64,000 nt of DNA from Todiramphus chloris collaris (GCA_025345505.1 JANVCC010000040.1:10694023-10758022), one strand, 5' to 3'; positions 41,001 to 50,700 are shown, numbered from the stretch's first letter. The notes: generated by a model from the sequence alone, not told the origin. Numbers and translations are program-made.

Positions 41001-44000
41001 TGGAACAATTAAATTTCACAGGACAAGTATATTGAATTATTTCACATTACTTGTCTGTTTCTTGCATGGGAAACTTGCACCCACTTGTGAATGCCTCTCC
41101 CATATAAGTTATAGATTTTTACTAGATGCTTTTTTGTTTCTTTAGCGATATTTGTAAAAAGAGAAAAAGGCTAAGTCTTTCCAAGCAATTGTACAAATGA
41201 ACTAAGACCACATAGAAGTATAAGGGACTCTATAAGGAGAACCCTGCTGACCCAGTGTTTTTTTTTTTGTACTGTGAATACTTGAAAAACCAAGAGTTAT
41301 TGTGCTGTTTACAACTGGCAGTACAGGTTGTGATAGACTTTTGGTCTGTCCCAGTGTCATAGTTCATATATAAACACACAGGACCCTTAGGTGTCATGAA
41401 TACTCCAGACTGCTGTCCTAAACTGCTGCTCTATTTTTTTTTTTTTTTTGAATGAGAACAAACATTGGAAGGCATTTGTCTGCAGAAATGTAGGTTTAGA
41501 TGCAAACACCTTTTGCAGCTGCTGACAACATAATGCTTGACCCCAGCTCTCCTGGCAACAACCAACAGTCCCCCTACCTCAGTCAACAACAGTCAGTAAC
41601 ACAGATTTCTCAGCTTCAAATTTACACCCACTAATTCAATACCTGCTCCATTGAAAGGGCAATACAACAGCATTGTTGAAGGTTCTGTTTTTTTCCTTTG
41701 ACAATACTTATGTTCTCCCCCAAAATAACATCCCACTAGGATATTCCTTGTGAGATGAAACAGCTGGAGACAATTCTGCATCTAAAAAAAACCCCATCTA
41801 TGTAGGTCATTCTCCAGGAATGTTAACAGCTCCTGGCCTTCCAACATTGAGTAGAGACCTAATCCTTGTTCTGCACCAGAGACATCTACACAGTAGATGT
41901 GGTATGGTTGATATACTAAAATGAAAACAGAAACGTAAAGGCACACTTTAACCACATGTAAAATATTTGTTTTAGCTGCCAGCTTTTTCTTCTCCACCAA
42001 GCAACAATGACTTGAGTAGAGACAGAAATATCAAGCCTTTGAAACGTAAGTACAGCTTGTTTTTTCTTTGAATTTTTTTTACCACAGCCTAAATATCATT
42101 TCACTTTTGCCTGCATTGCCTCAGTTCCACTCTCTTCTATGATTTACCCAGAAGCCTCACTTGTTATTCTAAGTAGCACCAGTTCATAGCTATGCAAAAT
42201 AAAGTTACATTGACCTATTATAGCAAACTATCTTACACGGCTTTTGTGTTTAGCCCCAGCTCCTTCTATAGACAGAAGCACAAAACCCTCACTGGATCGC
42301 CTTGCTCCACCATTTGAAAGAGAAAGCCCAGCATCAGGTCAGTATCTGCTTATGCTAATATCAAAGGAGGTCTTCTAATTCTTCAAAATATCAGTTTGAA
42401 TATCATTCATGCAAAAGGACAAGGCTCAGACATACATACTGTAATCCAATCGCACACCAGGTAAAAATAGGAGCAGTACTTCAAAAGTGAGAGAAATTGT
42501 ATCAAGAAAGTAGTAACCCTCGATTAGGACTAGTTGAACAGAAAGACATTCTGAGATCCCTGTGCAATAAAGGTTTGATGCAACAGTTAAATGAATGGAC
42601 AAGGAAATATTTAGTAGGTTAAAAGAGGAAGCAACTTTTGCATACAAAGCTAACAAAACTGCATACACTACTGTATGTAATTTGGCATCCAAAGTTAAAA
42701 GAACTGGGGGAAAAAAAAAAAAAACCCAAAAAGGAAAAAAAAATATGTTTCATTTCTGAAACCTGTATTTTACAAAGAATCTGAGGGAGACTATGATTTT
42801 TATTTATTCTCTAAAAACTTTCATCTGTTATATAATGGCATAAAACTATCCAGTAATTCAAATCTGAACCATAGAAAATATGATTGTAAAATATGCCACT
42901 TTGAAAGTGTTTAAATTTTCCTTTGATAAGAGATAGAGCCATTTGCCTCCCCACCTTGCAAAGCCAAAGTATTTGTCTGGCTCATATCTTAGCGGGCTGA
43001 GTGCTTCAATCTGCAAAATTCACTTTCCAATGATATTTGAACTTGTTTGTTCCATACTAAGTTTATTTAATTAACTTTCAATTTTTTCTAAATGTAAGCC
43101 TTTACTATTTTCAGGGAGGAAGCCAGTCTTGCCTGAAAAGGTAAGGTGTCTTTTGTTTGGTGCTTATTGATGTTTTTCACCTATTTTGAGACACTTAAAT
43201 ATTCCATTAACTATTCCTTGTTGTTTTACAGCCTCTGACTTCGCAGCTAAGGTAAGAGTTTTGCCTCTGGAAATAGGACTCTTGATGCCAATATGTCCCA
43301 GTTACTTCTTAGTAAGCAGTTTTTTGCCTTTATTTCATCATGTTGCTCCTGCTTTAGATCCCTGGGGGAACAGCTAGCAATGATGCCAAAACCTCCCGTC
43401 CCTCCAAGTGACAGATATGAAAGAGGCAATCCACCTCCTCCAAGGAAGCAAACCCCTGTAAAGTAAGTGTTTATTTCACTGAAATTAATATAGGATAAAT
43501 TAAACTTAACAAAAATAGAGATAAGCAGCACAGGGTAGTATAATTTCCTGCAAGGCAGCAGTGTCTGGGGATATCCAGGTTTTGCTTTATGAGTATACAC
43601 AGTGTGTGCTGTAAGCTGCAGAAAAGTGTGAATGCAGAAAAAGCTCGCTCTCCAGCTATGTCTGAAACAGCCATTGCATAGGGCATGACTTACTTCCAGG
43701 CCGCACAATGAAATATATGATCCTTGTTTTTTCCAGTAGATCAAGTTCTGGCTCTAGGGACCATTCTTTCATCAGTTCTATTTTTTTTATCCCCCCCCCC
43801 AGGATGTTAGAAAAAGCAAGCTTTACTTTCCTAGCCTGCAGAATTCCTCCTGACCAGCAAACAGCGTTCTCTAGCAGCACTAGAGCATTCTCTAGCATTT
43901 GCTAGATAACTTGTGGGCTGAACAGTGTGACTGATCTTAAAACAAAATAAGAAACTAATTGCGATCTGCTAATCAGCGAGAATAATTTATCAGAGAACAA

Positions 44001-47000
44001 AGACTGGAGGGCTTATTATGTGCTCCAGCAATGTTGCTAAATACTAGAACTAAGTTCGAGACTTGAAGTCTAATCTTTCCTCGTTGTAAAAACTTGTTTT
44101 AAGCTCTAATCTTATAATCAATTAATCAGACATTTTCCTTGTTGACAGAATCAAGATGATGTAAGGACTTGCATAACTTGTTAGATTATGGCTGAAAATT
44201 AGAATCTCTAGATATTTTTATGAAGAAGTTTCTGAGTTCATTGGGTCTGTAAAGCTTAGTATAAATTTATGTCTTAGTTGAAAATATGGCCTAATGCACA
44301 CAAAGTGAAAGAGTGATATTCCACCTTTGAATCATCTTTTGCTTTCTCTGTTTCACTTCAGGCAGGGTTGGCCAGCACAGAAAAAACATGGAGTAAGTAT
44401 AGTTTCAAAGTAAATATTTAAAGGTATAGTGACTACAATAATGTTTAGTAGACAGTTGGACTCTATGATCTTGAAGGTCTTTTCCAACCTTAATGCTTCT
44501 ATAAAATGAAGTACCTGTATAAATTGATAATTCTGGAGAAGGTAAAGTCGTTTCTTTCACCAGTTACAATGAGTACTCATGAATCTTTTCAAGCAAATGG
44601 TTTCTTTTAAACAGTTCTTTTATGTTAAACTCAGTTTATTCCCAGCGTACTTTTTCTTAGATAACAGGAAGAAGGCCAGAACTTTTTGATTACATGGGAG
44701 AAGTGATATTGCTTACACTAGGTTTTGGGGTTTTGGGGGTTTTTCAGCTGAAGCTGACCTAAGGATTTCACTTTCAGATAACTCTGAGAGCCTGCACTTG
44801 CTGAAGGAATGAGGAAAGTTTGCATCTGCTGAGAGTTTCTGACTACTCTGGGTCAAGTTCCCTTATGGGACATATATATTACAGCTTATTTGGAAATAAT
44901 AGATGCATCTTAATGCAAGAACTGTAAAGCTTTTTTGGTGCTGCATGAAGATAGAAACCCCATCATTTTAGATGAAAGCGACAGTATAGATATTAGAGTC
45001 CTTGTCTACTTAAAATTCACCAACGTCTAGATTTTTGTTTTGTAAAATATTCATAAGAATTGTGCTATAATATGTTGCTAATGTTTATTTTCTTTTGGCT
45101 CCCCAGGAAGAAGAAGACAGTAAGTATCTCTACAATGATTTTTAAAACTTAAAGTCTTTCTTTATCTTAGTTCTAAAAAAGAACAAAATTATTTCAGAGC
45201 CATTTCAAAACATCAGGTGGTACCTTGACAGGTTATAGAATGCTTATGAAGTACCTCATGCAGATTTATATACCAAAGCCACAGAACACAAGAAATCAAT
45301 AGCTAATAGTTTCCTTCAGTCACCCAGTTACAAGCCTATTCTCATTTATTTTTAATTTTAATACTTAATTTTAAGTTCTCAGTTGACCATATGACTTTAC
45401 AATCTGTATCTAAAATACCAAGGACTTTTTATAAATAGTTTACTCAATTACATTTCTCTAATTAAACAGCAGAATGTGACAGCATTTCTTAATCCCACCT
45501 CATTTAAGAATGTCTCTCAGAAGTTTTCAGTTTTCCTTCTCTTCCTCTCCACAGCTGCACCCCAAAGACCAGTGCCACACCTATCTTTGCCCCCATACAG
45601 CTCCAATACATTCCCATCCAAATCTGTCAAGCCTCCACCTAAGCCAGGATTCAACAGTATGCCTGGTGCAGAAAGGTTTGTTTCACTCATTACTGTGTTA
45701 TTCCATTTGAATCTCAATTTTTTAATTTAGCAAATAAAAAAATGTATGTGGCTACAAGGTTCTCAGGCAAACACAAGGTAACTACTCAAAGGAGTCCATT
45801 ATTTTTCAGGCTATACCCTTGCCTTCATTGCATGCTAGTTGGTGTTGTTCCTACTATCAAAGAGGATCCTTTGTGTAACTGGAGCTCTGTAGTCAGTGAA
45901 GCAGATAGCGTACATCAGGCAAACTAAAAAAAAGTGGAAATCTCTGAGTTCTGTGTCAGGGAATTATCTTAGGGCCTGCATGGTACAGTGCTTCCATTCT
46001 TGAGACATCTGTCCCCTTGCTCACAGGATCCATATGAATGATAAGCCCTCTTGGGAAGGGATCATCTTCCCCTACAAAACCATGCAGGATGGAGGTGAAA
46101 GAGGTCCTTCTTTCAGAAGAAGAAATAGAAGCTGTTCTCACCCTGCATAGGTCTCAGGAGGATCCCACATTCTGTAAACCAGGCACAAAGTCCAGAGCAG
46201 TTCTTCAGAGCACAGCAATGTTGTATTTATACTCACTATTTTTTTTTCTTTTACTTTTCAACAGTGCTAGAAACCTGTCTTCTAGTGGCTCACTACCACC
46301 ACGCTTACATCTAGGTTTGTATCCTGCATTTCTGCATTTTTGTACAAAACATGATGGAGGGTTGAAAAGTGGGTTTAGTGTAGTTAATATAATATTTTTT
46401 TTTCTAAGAATGTTTCTGTTTCGACTGGGAACGGAAAACTAAGTTCCTGAAAGACATCTTGCATAACCTAGTCTGAATCTAAGATGTTGTTTTCCCCATG
46501 AAGTTTGTGCTTCCTGCCTAGTCAAACCATTGTCAAAACTGTATATAGGCATCTTTTTCAACAGAGCTAATGTTACAGAGAGCTGGGCAGTGCTACCTGC
46601 AAGATACTGTCATATACTAACACTCTCAAAAATGGGAGAAAATGCTTCCCATGTGAAATACGCTGCATATTTGTTCTTGTGATAATAAGGAAAAAAAAAT
46701 AAAGGAGGCTTAGAAATCAATTGCTTTGCAAATAAGTTTTCACCTATGGTAACAGCTGCCAGTGTCTTAGTGAAAATTTTTAGTTTCTCCGTGCCAAGAA
46801 GGCAAGGAACACAGAGGCAACATTACTTCTAACTGTCTCTACAGAAACCGTAGATGCTCTCAACTGAGTAACTATGGCACAGAAGCTAAAAAGTCATAAC
46901 CACTATTTCAAGTTCATCTGATTTTAAGGAAACCTGAACTGTAAGAGTGCAGTTCCAGTCCTTGTGCATGAAGGATGACTTTATGTAAAGATCCTGGTTC

Positions 47001-50000
47001 TCATACAGTAGCCTGAATCTGATTTCAAATCAATTCAAAATGTCTCAGTATCACAGTGATATAAATTCTTCATGCCTCATAAAAATCAAGATTGCAGACC
47101 CTGTATGCCCTGCACGGATGAACTTATTTTCCTGGCTTTAACTTTTTTTCTGGCTTTAACTTTTTTTTTTCCTACTTTTGTATCTTTGAAGGCAACAACA
47201 GCAGGTCTCCTTCAAGAGGCTCAGCTGACATACGACCTCCATTACCAATTCCTAGCAGACAGACTGTTCACCAAACAAACACTGAGGAAGATGAGGTACA
47301 AAACATTAACCAGTATTAACCGTAACTGCTAAACACGGCAGATTCTGATTTTGAAAGACAATGTTTTTCAAAGTTGTTTTTCTAGTCAGTAGTCACTGTC
47401 AGGATGCTGGTAGTTGCTTTCAGTTTCCTTTTCTGTGGCAAAGTTTGGGGCCTTATTTTGTCTTCACCAAGAAAACCAACAGCAAAACCCCAGTAGAACA
47501 AAATAAGGAAAATACTTGTTTACTGGATGACTAGTTTTGCACAACTGCCTTCAATTAACATTACATGGTTAGTTCTCCTTACATAAAACCTTGCTGAGTA
47601 AAGAATTCGAACCCTTTATGTGCATTTTTGTTTCACATTTCTTTAAATATGACACATGTAGAGCAAACCAGTCCTGGTGATAACATGCTGGGTAACCATA
47701 TGCTGTATGTACACAGGAAATCTGCATTATTGTCTCAGATGATAGTTAAAAAAAAAAAAAAGAAAAGACAAATAAAATAATTTAAAACCAAAACAAACAA
47801 ACCCCAATGCCAAAACAAAACAAAAACCACAACAAAACAGAGAAATGAAGACAAAATGAAGAAAAAGGATGGTAGTCTCCCAGGCAGACAAAAGGGAAAA
47901 TATCACTTAAAATCTATCTTTCTACTGCAAATATTTAGAACTATCTGGTTTCCTAGCTTTTTTTTGCAGACATATTAGAGCTTGGTCTGTAATATTTACA
48001 AATTTATCCTAGTAAGCAAGTAATTTTAAATACATTTGGTGCCACTTACCCTATGGGAATATATATTAGTATGATCCCTTGAAGCTCATAGCTTCAGAGA
48101 TTCTGCACATAAACCCAAATATCCCTCACATTCAAACTTCTTTCTACTTATTTGTATGTTGTTAAGATGACAAGCTCATTCACTGACAGCTGCCTATCTC
48201 CTTTGTCCTCTCTCACAAAACCACAGGACTCTCTAAATGATGAATGGTACGTTGCTTATGTTAGCCGGACCGAAGCAGAAGCAGCTCTTCGAAAAATAAA
48301 TAAGGTATTCTTTAAATTGTTGGTGACTCTGAGCATCTCCTAGCTACATGTCATTGCATGGGAAGAGAGAAGGTAAATAACATGGTGAGGTTATAGCTCC
48401 ACTAATGACATGTAAGAGTGAGAGATTCACCTGGAATATCTTTACCCACATTGAAGTTACACCTCTCAGCTAAACCAGCCAGGAAGGCTGTTGTTTTCCA
48501 TAACCCAGGAGAACAAATTCTGCATCTCCAGAAAGCAGATTAACCTCACCTCTCTTAGCAGGACTGACCTGCTCTCTGGAAATAGTTCTCTGTCACCAGT
48601 GAGGAATTTGTTGCAAAGATAGCTTGAATTAGATGAGATGAATCTCGCCCTTTTCTAGGCCATATTTACCAGCAAAACAAAGTATAGATTCAAAGAGATG
48701 AAACCCAGGCTTAACTGTGCATGTGGAGATAAACCAAACTGCATCCCATCACTGTGGGAAATCTGCTTACTCTTAAGAGCACACGCAATTAGCTGAAGAT
48801 GACATGTACAGCATCTCGGGACTTGTACAAAGGTCCATCTTACAAGAGCACATTCAATGCCTTTAAGAAAGGGTGTTTCGATGGAAGACTCCTTAAAACA
48901 GATCAGAAACGAAGAAAAGCAGAGACGGGAAGTGAGGCAATGTCACTGCTTTACCAAAGTTACACAGTCACTATTTTAGGCTGTCTGTAAATAGAACACA
49001 AAGAAACCTTGATTGGCACTTACCAGAAATGAACTTCTCTTCCGGTTGAAGTGACAGGAGGCTTGCCCTTTGCTATTTTACTTCTTCCTGTAAAGGAATC
49101 TCTGCCTCACAGAACACCATTCCTCCATTCCCTAAAAATCTGCATTTCTGTCAGAGAGGAAAGTTTTAAGTAGAGAATTGGAAGATAAACCATTTGAGAA
49201 ATGACCTAAGCTCTTTAACAGTGCAGTTTCTCTAGCCGGGAGAAAAGAGATTTCAGAAAGAAAAAGACACTTAAAAGCACAAATGCTCTAGTTAAGGTTG
49301 TTTTGATGATCAAACCCAGTTTATTTTTCATCTCTGATTTTTTTCATCTTCCACAGGATGGCACATTCTTGGTGAGAGACAGCTCAAGAAAAACTGCTAC
49401 TCATCCATACGTACTGATGGTGTTGTACAGAGATAAAGTATACAACATCCAGATTCGTTACCAGGAGCAAAATCACATATATTTGTTAGGAACCGGCTTA
49501 AAAGGAAAAGAGGTACTATGTGTTTTTCACACTACTTCCCTTCATCTTAAGGTATCTCCTGTCTCATTCCTAAGCATCAGGCTACTGAACCTGGCATCTG
49601 TTTCGCTCCAGTGGAATTCTGTTTATTGTCTCAGAATTGTTCCTGGCAGAATATGTTACTGCTGGAAGTAAAATCAGATTCTCCTGTTTGCACTTGGGGA
49701 ATGAAGGGAGAACCTTCAAATAGAGCTATTAGAAACCCATGTGTCTCATTAGGGAATGTTTGTTTACCACTAAGATATCAGGCAAGGGAAACAGGCAGCT
49801 GAGAGCAAGTCCATATCTACCAGCTTTATTGCTTTGCTCCCAGCCTGCTGGGAGTTTGCTTGGGTCCAGCAGAACAGCTCTGGCTGTACTGGCACCAGAC
49901 AGAGCAGTCAGTACACACACTGCAGTTCTGATCAGGTCAGAGCTCTCTGAATTTGGCAGTCAACTTTTTGACCTTTCAAACATGATGATCCCATCAAGCA

Positions 50001-50384
50001 GAAAAACAACATCATGTGTTAAACAGGCCAAGACTGCATAAATTAATTATACAGCACTGCAGTAGGTTGGGTACACATTAGATAAACAGTTACCAAGCTG
50101 CAGATTACAGCAGGAATGAAACCAGCTGACCTGATAGCATTTACTGGACCTTATAAGGCTGCTTAATATTTAGAGTTAAAAAAAAATAATCTTTTGGGTT
50201 TACTTATTACCCATAATTCCATCATTTTTGCCATAGCCTTCTCATTTTTACCATCCCACAGGACTTTTCTTCTGTAGCAGATATCATCGATTACTTCCAA
50301 AGAACACCTCTTCTTCTGATTGATGGAAAAGACCGAGGTTCAAGAAACCAGTGCATGTTAAAATACGCTGCAGGACATATTTAA
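25946..50384 (+). CDS. LCP2: LCP2 (SLP-76) adaptor protein, complete spliced gene, 22 coding exons
   Basis: Cytosolic adaptor that assembles signalling complexes below the T-cell receptor, platelet collagen receptor and Fc receptors. Coding exons: 25946-26023, 28602-28664, 32234-32280, 36749-36814, 37708-37739, 38043-38087, 38562-38596, 39826-40024, 40745-40845, 41976-42045, 42254-42337, 43115-43140, 43232-43251, 43358-43462, 44362-44392, 45107-45119, 45555-45675, 46265-46314, 47192-47295, 48227-48304, 49357-49512, 50262-50384. Lengths sum to 1647 bases with every phase matching: 548 residues, against 533 in human. All introns are GT-AG. Layout: SAM domain about 12-78; acidic tyrosine region 123-164 with Y128, Y143 and Y160; PPVPPQRP 200-207; GADS-type RSTK 253-256; further proline-rich segments to about 400; SH2 domain about 437-540 with the phosphotyrosine-binding arginine R463. 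The start is in a good Kozak context (ACCATGG) and its first residues align with the mammalian N-terminus. Exon 9 and 10 boundaries have an in-frame alternative. Confidence 0.96.
28602..28664 (+). CDS. LCP2: LCP2 exon 2, residues 27-47
   Basis: Encodes LKYKDCEKVVRKHNISGQRF plus L, the core of the SAM domain (human counterpart LNYKDCEKAVKKYHIDGARFL). Acceptor TTGACAG, donor GTAAGT, 63 bases, phase 0 at both ends. Confidence 0.96.
32234..32280 (+). CDS. LCP2: LCP2 exon 3, residues 48-62 and part of 63
   Basis: Encodes NMSENDIQKFPKLRV and two bases of the next proline. This is the SAM motif almost identical to human NLTENDIQKFPKLRVP. Acceptor TTTTCAG, donor GTAAGT. Confidence 0.96.
32957..33163 (-). 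mobile_element. CR1 LINE 3' fragment, antisense in LCP2 intron 3
   Basis: On the minus strand the sequence translates to LDIRKKFFTVRMVRYWNRLP then REVVDGPSLDVFKARLDGAL, the standard CR1 ORF2 C-terminus, followed by the CR1 3' end (AGTCTCTTTCAACCCAAACA). It is about 200 bases long and 5' truncated; sequence beyond 33163 no longer matches CR1. Orientation is opposite to LCP2, as is usual for tolerated intronic LINEs. Confidence 0.88.
36343..36364 (+). repeat. Poly-A tract (22 A) in LCP2 intron 3
   Basis: Uninterrupted run of A followed by AGAAAAG. No retrotransposon body is recognisable directly upstream. Confidence 0.8.
36749..36814 (+). CDS. LCP2: LCP2 exon 4, residues 63-85
   Basis: Encodes ILSKLSQEINRNEGRLSFLP and KW(part). 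It closes the SAM domain; the first half is conserved with mammals, the second half (RLSFLPKW) is not. Acceptor AAATAG, donor GTAAGT. Confidence 0.93.
37708..37739 (+). CDS. LCP2: LCP2 exon 5, residues 86-96 (linker)
   Basis: A 32-base exon encoding AQTQKCHENP. The acceptor is TTGTAG, the donor GTAAGT, and phases fit on both sides. The peptide is poorly conserved linker, so this exon rests mainly on splice sites and frame. Confidence 0.8.
38043..38087 (+). CDS. LCP2: LCP2 exon 6, residues 96-111 (Pro/Ala linker)
   Basis: A 45-base exon encoding APAPAPTPSSTSYQR. The low-complexity Pro/Ala content differs from the mammalian linker here. Acceptor CAACAG, donor GTAAGC, phase 1 at both ends, so it could be skipped without shifting the frame. 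Confidence 0.78.
38227..38248 (+). repeat. 11-bp tandem duplication in LCP2 intron 6
   Basis: AAAATAGTATT occurs twice head to tail and then runs into a poly-A stretch. Small replication-slippage product. Confidence 0.8.
38562..38596 (+). CDS. LCP2: LCP2 exon 7, residues 111-122
   Basis: Encodes GYSQDDGGWSSF, matching human EDNGGWSSF just before the tyrosine region. Acceptor ACACAG, donor GTGAGT, ends in phase 0. Confidence 0.93.
39826..40024 (+). CDS. LCP2: LCP2 exon 8, acidic tyrosine-motif region, residues 123-189
   Basis: Largest coding exon (199 bases). It contains DDDYESPDDD (Y128), ADYESPTEE (Y143) and DGYEPPPSNND (Y160). These correspond to human Y113, Y128 and Y145, the sites phosphorylated by ZAP-70/Syk that bind the SH2 domains of VAV, NCK and ITK. 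The acidic context and +1 to +3 residues are preserved. Confidence 0.97.
40745..40845 (+). CDS. LCP2: LCP2 exon 9, proline-rich SH3 ligand, residues 189-222
   Basis: Encodes HQPPVPPQRPGPSL near residues 198-211, the class of motif that in mammals binds the PLC-gamma1 SH3 domain (human QQPPVPPQRP). Two donors are possible: GTATGT after GGRGAS (chosen, end 40845) and GTGCTT eight bases earlier. The chosen one restores a peptide (GRGASLPAF) that resembles human GRNHSPLPP. Confidence 0.85.
41976..42045 (+). CDS. LCP2: LCP2 exon 10, residues 223-246
   Basis: Encodes LPAFSSPPSNNDLSRDRNIK, similar in spacing to the human LPPPQTNHEEPSRSRN segment. The acceptor TTTTAG at 41971-41975 fits phase 0. A second in-frame-compatible acceptor (GCCAG) lies seven bases downstream and pairs with the upstream alternative donor of exon 9. 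Confidence 0.85.
42254..42337 (+). CDS. LCP2: LCP2 exon 11, GADS-binding motif, residues 246-274
   Basis: Encodes PPAPSIDRSTKPSLDRL, nearly identical to human PAPSIDRSTKPPLDRS. RSTK (253-256) is the RxxK motif gripped by the C-terminal SH3 domain of GADS (GRAP2), which carries SLP-76 to LAT. Acceptor TTTAG, donor GTCAGT. Confidence 0.96.
42710..42742 (+). repeat. A-rich low-complexity tract in LCP2 intron 11
   Basis: Runs of A with short CCC and GG interruptions. No other content. Confidence 0.75.
43115..43140 (+). CDS. LCP2: LCP2 exon 12, residues 274-282
   Basis: A 26-base exon encoding GRKPVLPEK, matching human GKKPPFSDK. Acceptor TTTTCAG, donor GTAAGG. The following intron is only 91 bases. 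Confidence 0.88.
43232..43251 (+). CDS. LCP2: LCP2 exon 13 (20-base micro-exon), residues 283-289
   Basis: Encodes PLTSQL and two bases of an arginine codon. Acceptor TTACAG, donor GTAAGA. It sits between introns of 91 and 106 bases and its phases join exons 12 and 14, giving SQLRSLGEQL against human AGRSLGEHL. Confidence 0.88.
43358..43462 (+). CDS. LCP2: LCP2 exon 14, proline-rich, residues 289-324
   Basis: Encodes SLGEQLAMMPKPPVPPSDRY and then ERGNPPPPRKQTPVK. This aligns with human SLGEHLPKIQKPPLPPTTER and the SSPLPGKKPPV segment, further SH3-ligand-rich sequence. Acceptor CTTTAG, donor GTAAGT. Confidence 0.95.
44362..44392 (+). CDS. LCP2: LCP2 exon 15, residues 324-334
   Basis: Encodes QGWPAQKKHG after the split lysine, related to human VPKHGWGPD. 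Acceptor CTTCAG, donor GTAAGT, ends in phase 0. Confidence 0.82.
44449..44515 (+). mobile_element. CR1 LINE extreme 3' tail in LCP2 intron 15
   Basis: Only the terminal 65 or so bases of a CR1 element remain: TTGGACTCTATGATCTTGAA, GGTCTTTTCCAACCTTAATG, then a decayed CTTCTATAAAATGA terminal repeat. It is a very strongly 5'-truncated insertion. Confidence 0.85.
45107..45119 (+). CDS. LCP2: LCP2 exon 16 (13-base micro-exon), residues 335-339
   Basis: Only 13 bases, GAAGAAGAAGACA, encoding EEED and the first base of Thr. It aligns with the acidic NDEDD stretch of the human protein. Acceptor CCCCAG, donor GTAAGT. It is required for frame: joining exon 15 straight to exon 17 shifts the reading frame. 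Confidence 0.82.
45555..45675 (+). CDS. LCP2: LCP2 exon 17, residues 339-379
   Basis: Encodes TAPQRPVPHLSLPPYSSNTF and then PSKSVKPPPKPGFNSMPGAE. SSNTFPSKSVKP matches human SSNTFPSRSTKP and MPGAE matches MPGAF. Acceptor CCACAG, donor GTTTGT (weaker than average). Confidence 0.93.
46265..46314 (+). CDS. LCP2: LCP2 exon 18, residues 379-396
   Basis: Encodes SARNLSSSGSLPPRLHL. The SGSLPP segment resembles human QSASLPP, part of the serine-containing region reported to be regulated by HPK1 and 14-3-3 (assignment of the exact serine is not certain). Acceptor CAACAG, donor GTTTGT. Confidence 0.85.
47132..47167 (+). repeat. 18-bp tandem duplication in the exon 19 pyrimidine tract
   Basis: CTGGCTTTAACTTTTTTT occurs at 47132-47149 and again at 47150-47167, ending 24 bases before the exon 19 acceptor. 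It doubles the pyrimidine-rich stretch used by the splicing machinery. Confidence 0.9.
47192..47295 (+). CDS. LCP2: LCP2 exon 19, residues 396-430
   Basis: Encodes NNSRSPSRGSADIRPPLPIP then SRQTVHQTNTEEDE, a basic and proline-containing spacer ahead of the SH2 domain (human NRPPIRAEGRNFPLPLP). The acceptor TTTGAAG has a weak final tract, but a long pyrimidine-rich duplication lies just upstream. Donor GTACAA. Confidence 0.88.
47748..47862 (+). repeat. A-rich low-complexity tract in LCP2 intron 19
   Basis: About 115 bases dominated by A with scattered C and G (AAACCAAAACAAACAAACCC and similar). Same type as 8216-8336. Confidence 0.8.
48227..48304 (+). CDS. LCP2: LCP2 exon 20, start of SH2 domain, residues 431-456
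   Basis: Encodes DSLNDEWYVAYVSRTEAEAA and LRKINK, almost the same as human NSLNEEWYVSYITRPEAEAALRKINQ. W437 opens the SH2 fold and the AEAALRK helix is alpha A. Both ends are phase 0. Confidence 0.97.
49357..49512 (+). CDS. LCP2: LCP2 exon 21, SH2 core, residues 457-508
   Basis: Encodes DGTFLVRDSSRKTATHPYVL through YNIQIRYQEQNHIYLLGTGL and KGKE. FLVRDSS carries the invariant phosphotyrosine-binding arginine (R463). In mammals this SH2 domain binds phosphorylated ADAP (FYB1) and HPK1. Acceptor CCACAG, donor GTACTA. Confidence 0.98.
50262..50384 (+). CDS. LCP2: LCP2 exon 22, end of SH2 and stop, residues 509-548
   Basis: Encodes DFSSVADIIDYFQRTPLLLI, DGKDRGSRNQCMLKYAAGHI and TAA. It matches the human C-terminus (VSDIIDYFRKMPLLLIDGKN, then RGSRYQCTLTHAAGYP). 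Acceptor CCCACAG. Confidence 0.97.
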   Translation, partial: DFSSVADIIDYFQRTPLLLIDGKDRGSRNQCMLKYAAGHI

Positions 50385-50700
50385 ATGAGACCTTAATGAA
50401 GATCACACGTAGTACTGAAGCCTACCAAAGTCTGTAAACATCAGATTGTTTCCTTTCTCAGCAAACTAAAATAATGAAATCATTAAAAGTTCTTTTCATT
50501 TTAAGGAAAATGGATAATGTTATTTTTTAATTATGCCTTAAATGCAGTACTCTATAAATCTAATTTTTCTACAATGTGTTTATTACTGTCCACTAATCAT
50601 ACAGTACATGAGAATTTTTTTATCTTCCCACATAAGTATACCTTCCTGAAATGATTTGCAAGCCAAATTAGAGAAATAAATACCAATACAAGTCTGCTTT
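50385..50700 (+). other. LCP2: LCP2 3' untranslated region with poly-A signals
   Basis: AT-rich sequence after the stop codon. A canonical AATAAA lies at 50675-50680 and a variant ATTAAA at 50482-50487. The first would give a UTR of about 310 bases, the second about 120. Actual cleavage sites are not visible from sequence, and a longer UTR is possible. Confidence 0.55.

Noticed and set aside
43247-43744. 165-codon minus-strand frame inside LCP2 intron 14 and exons 13-14
   Set aside because: It is antisense to real LCP2 coding exons, so it is a shadow frame.
44721-44746. G-run and T-run alternation that might form a G-quadruplex
   Set aside because: Only two runs of four or more G are present, short of the four tracts usually needed.
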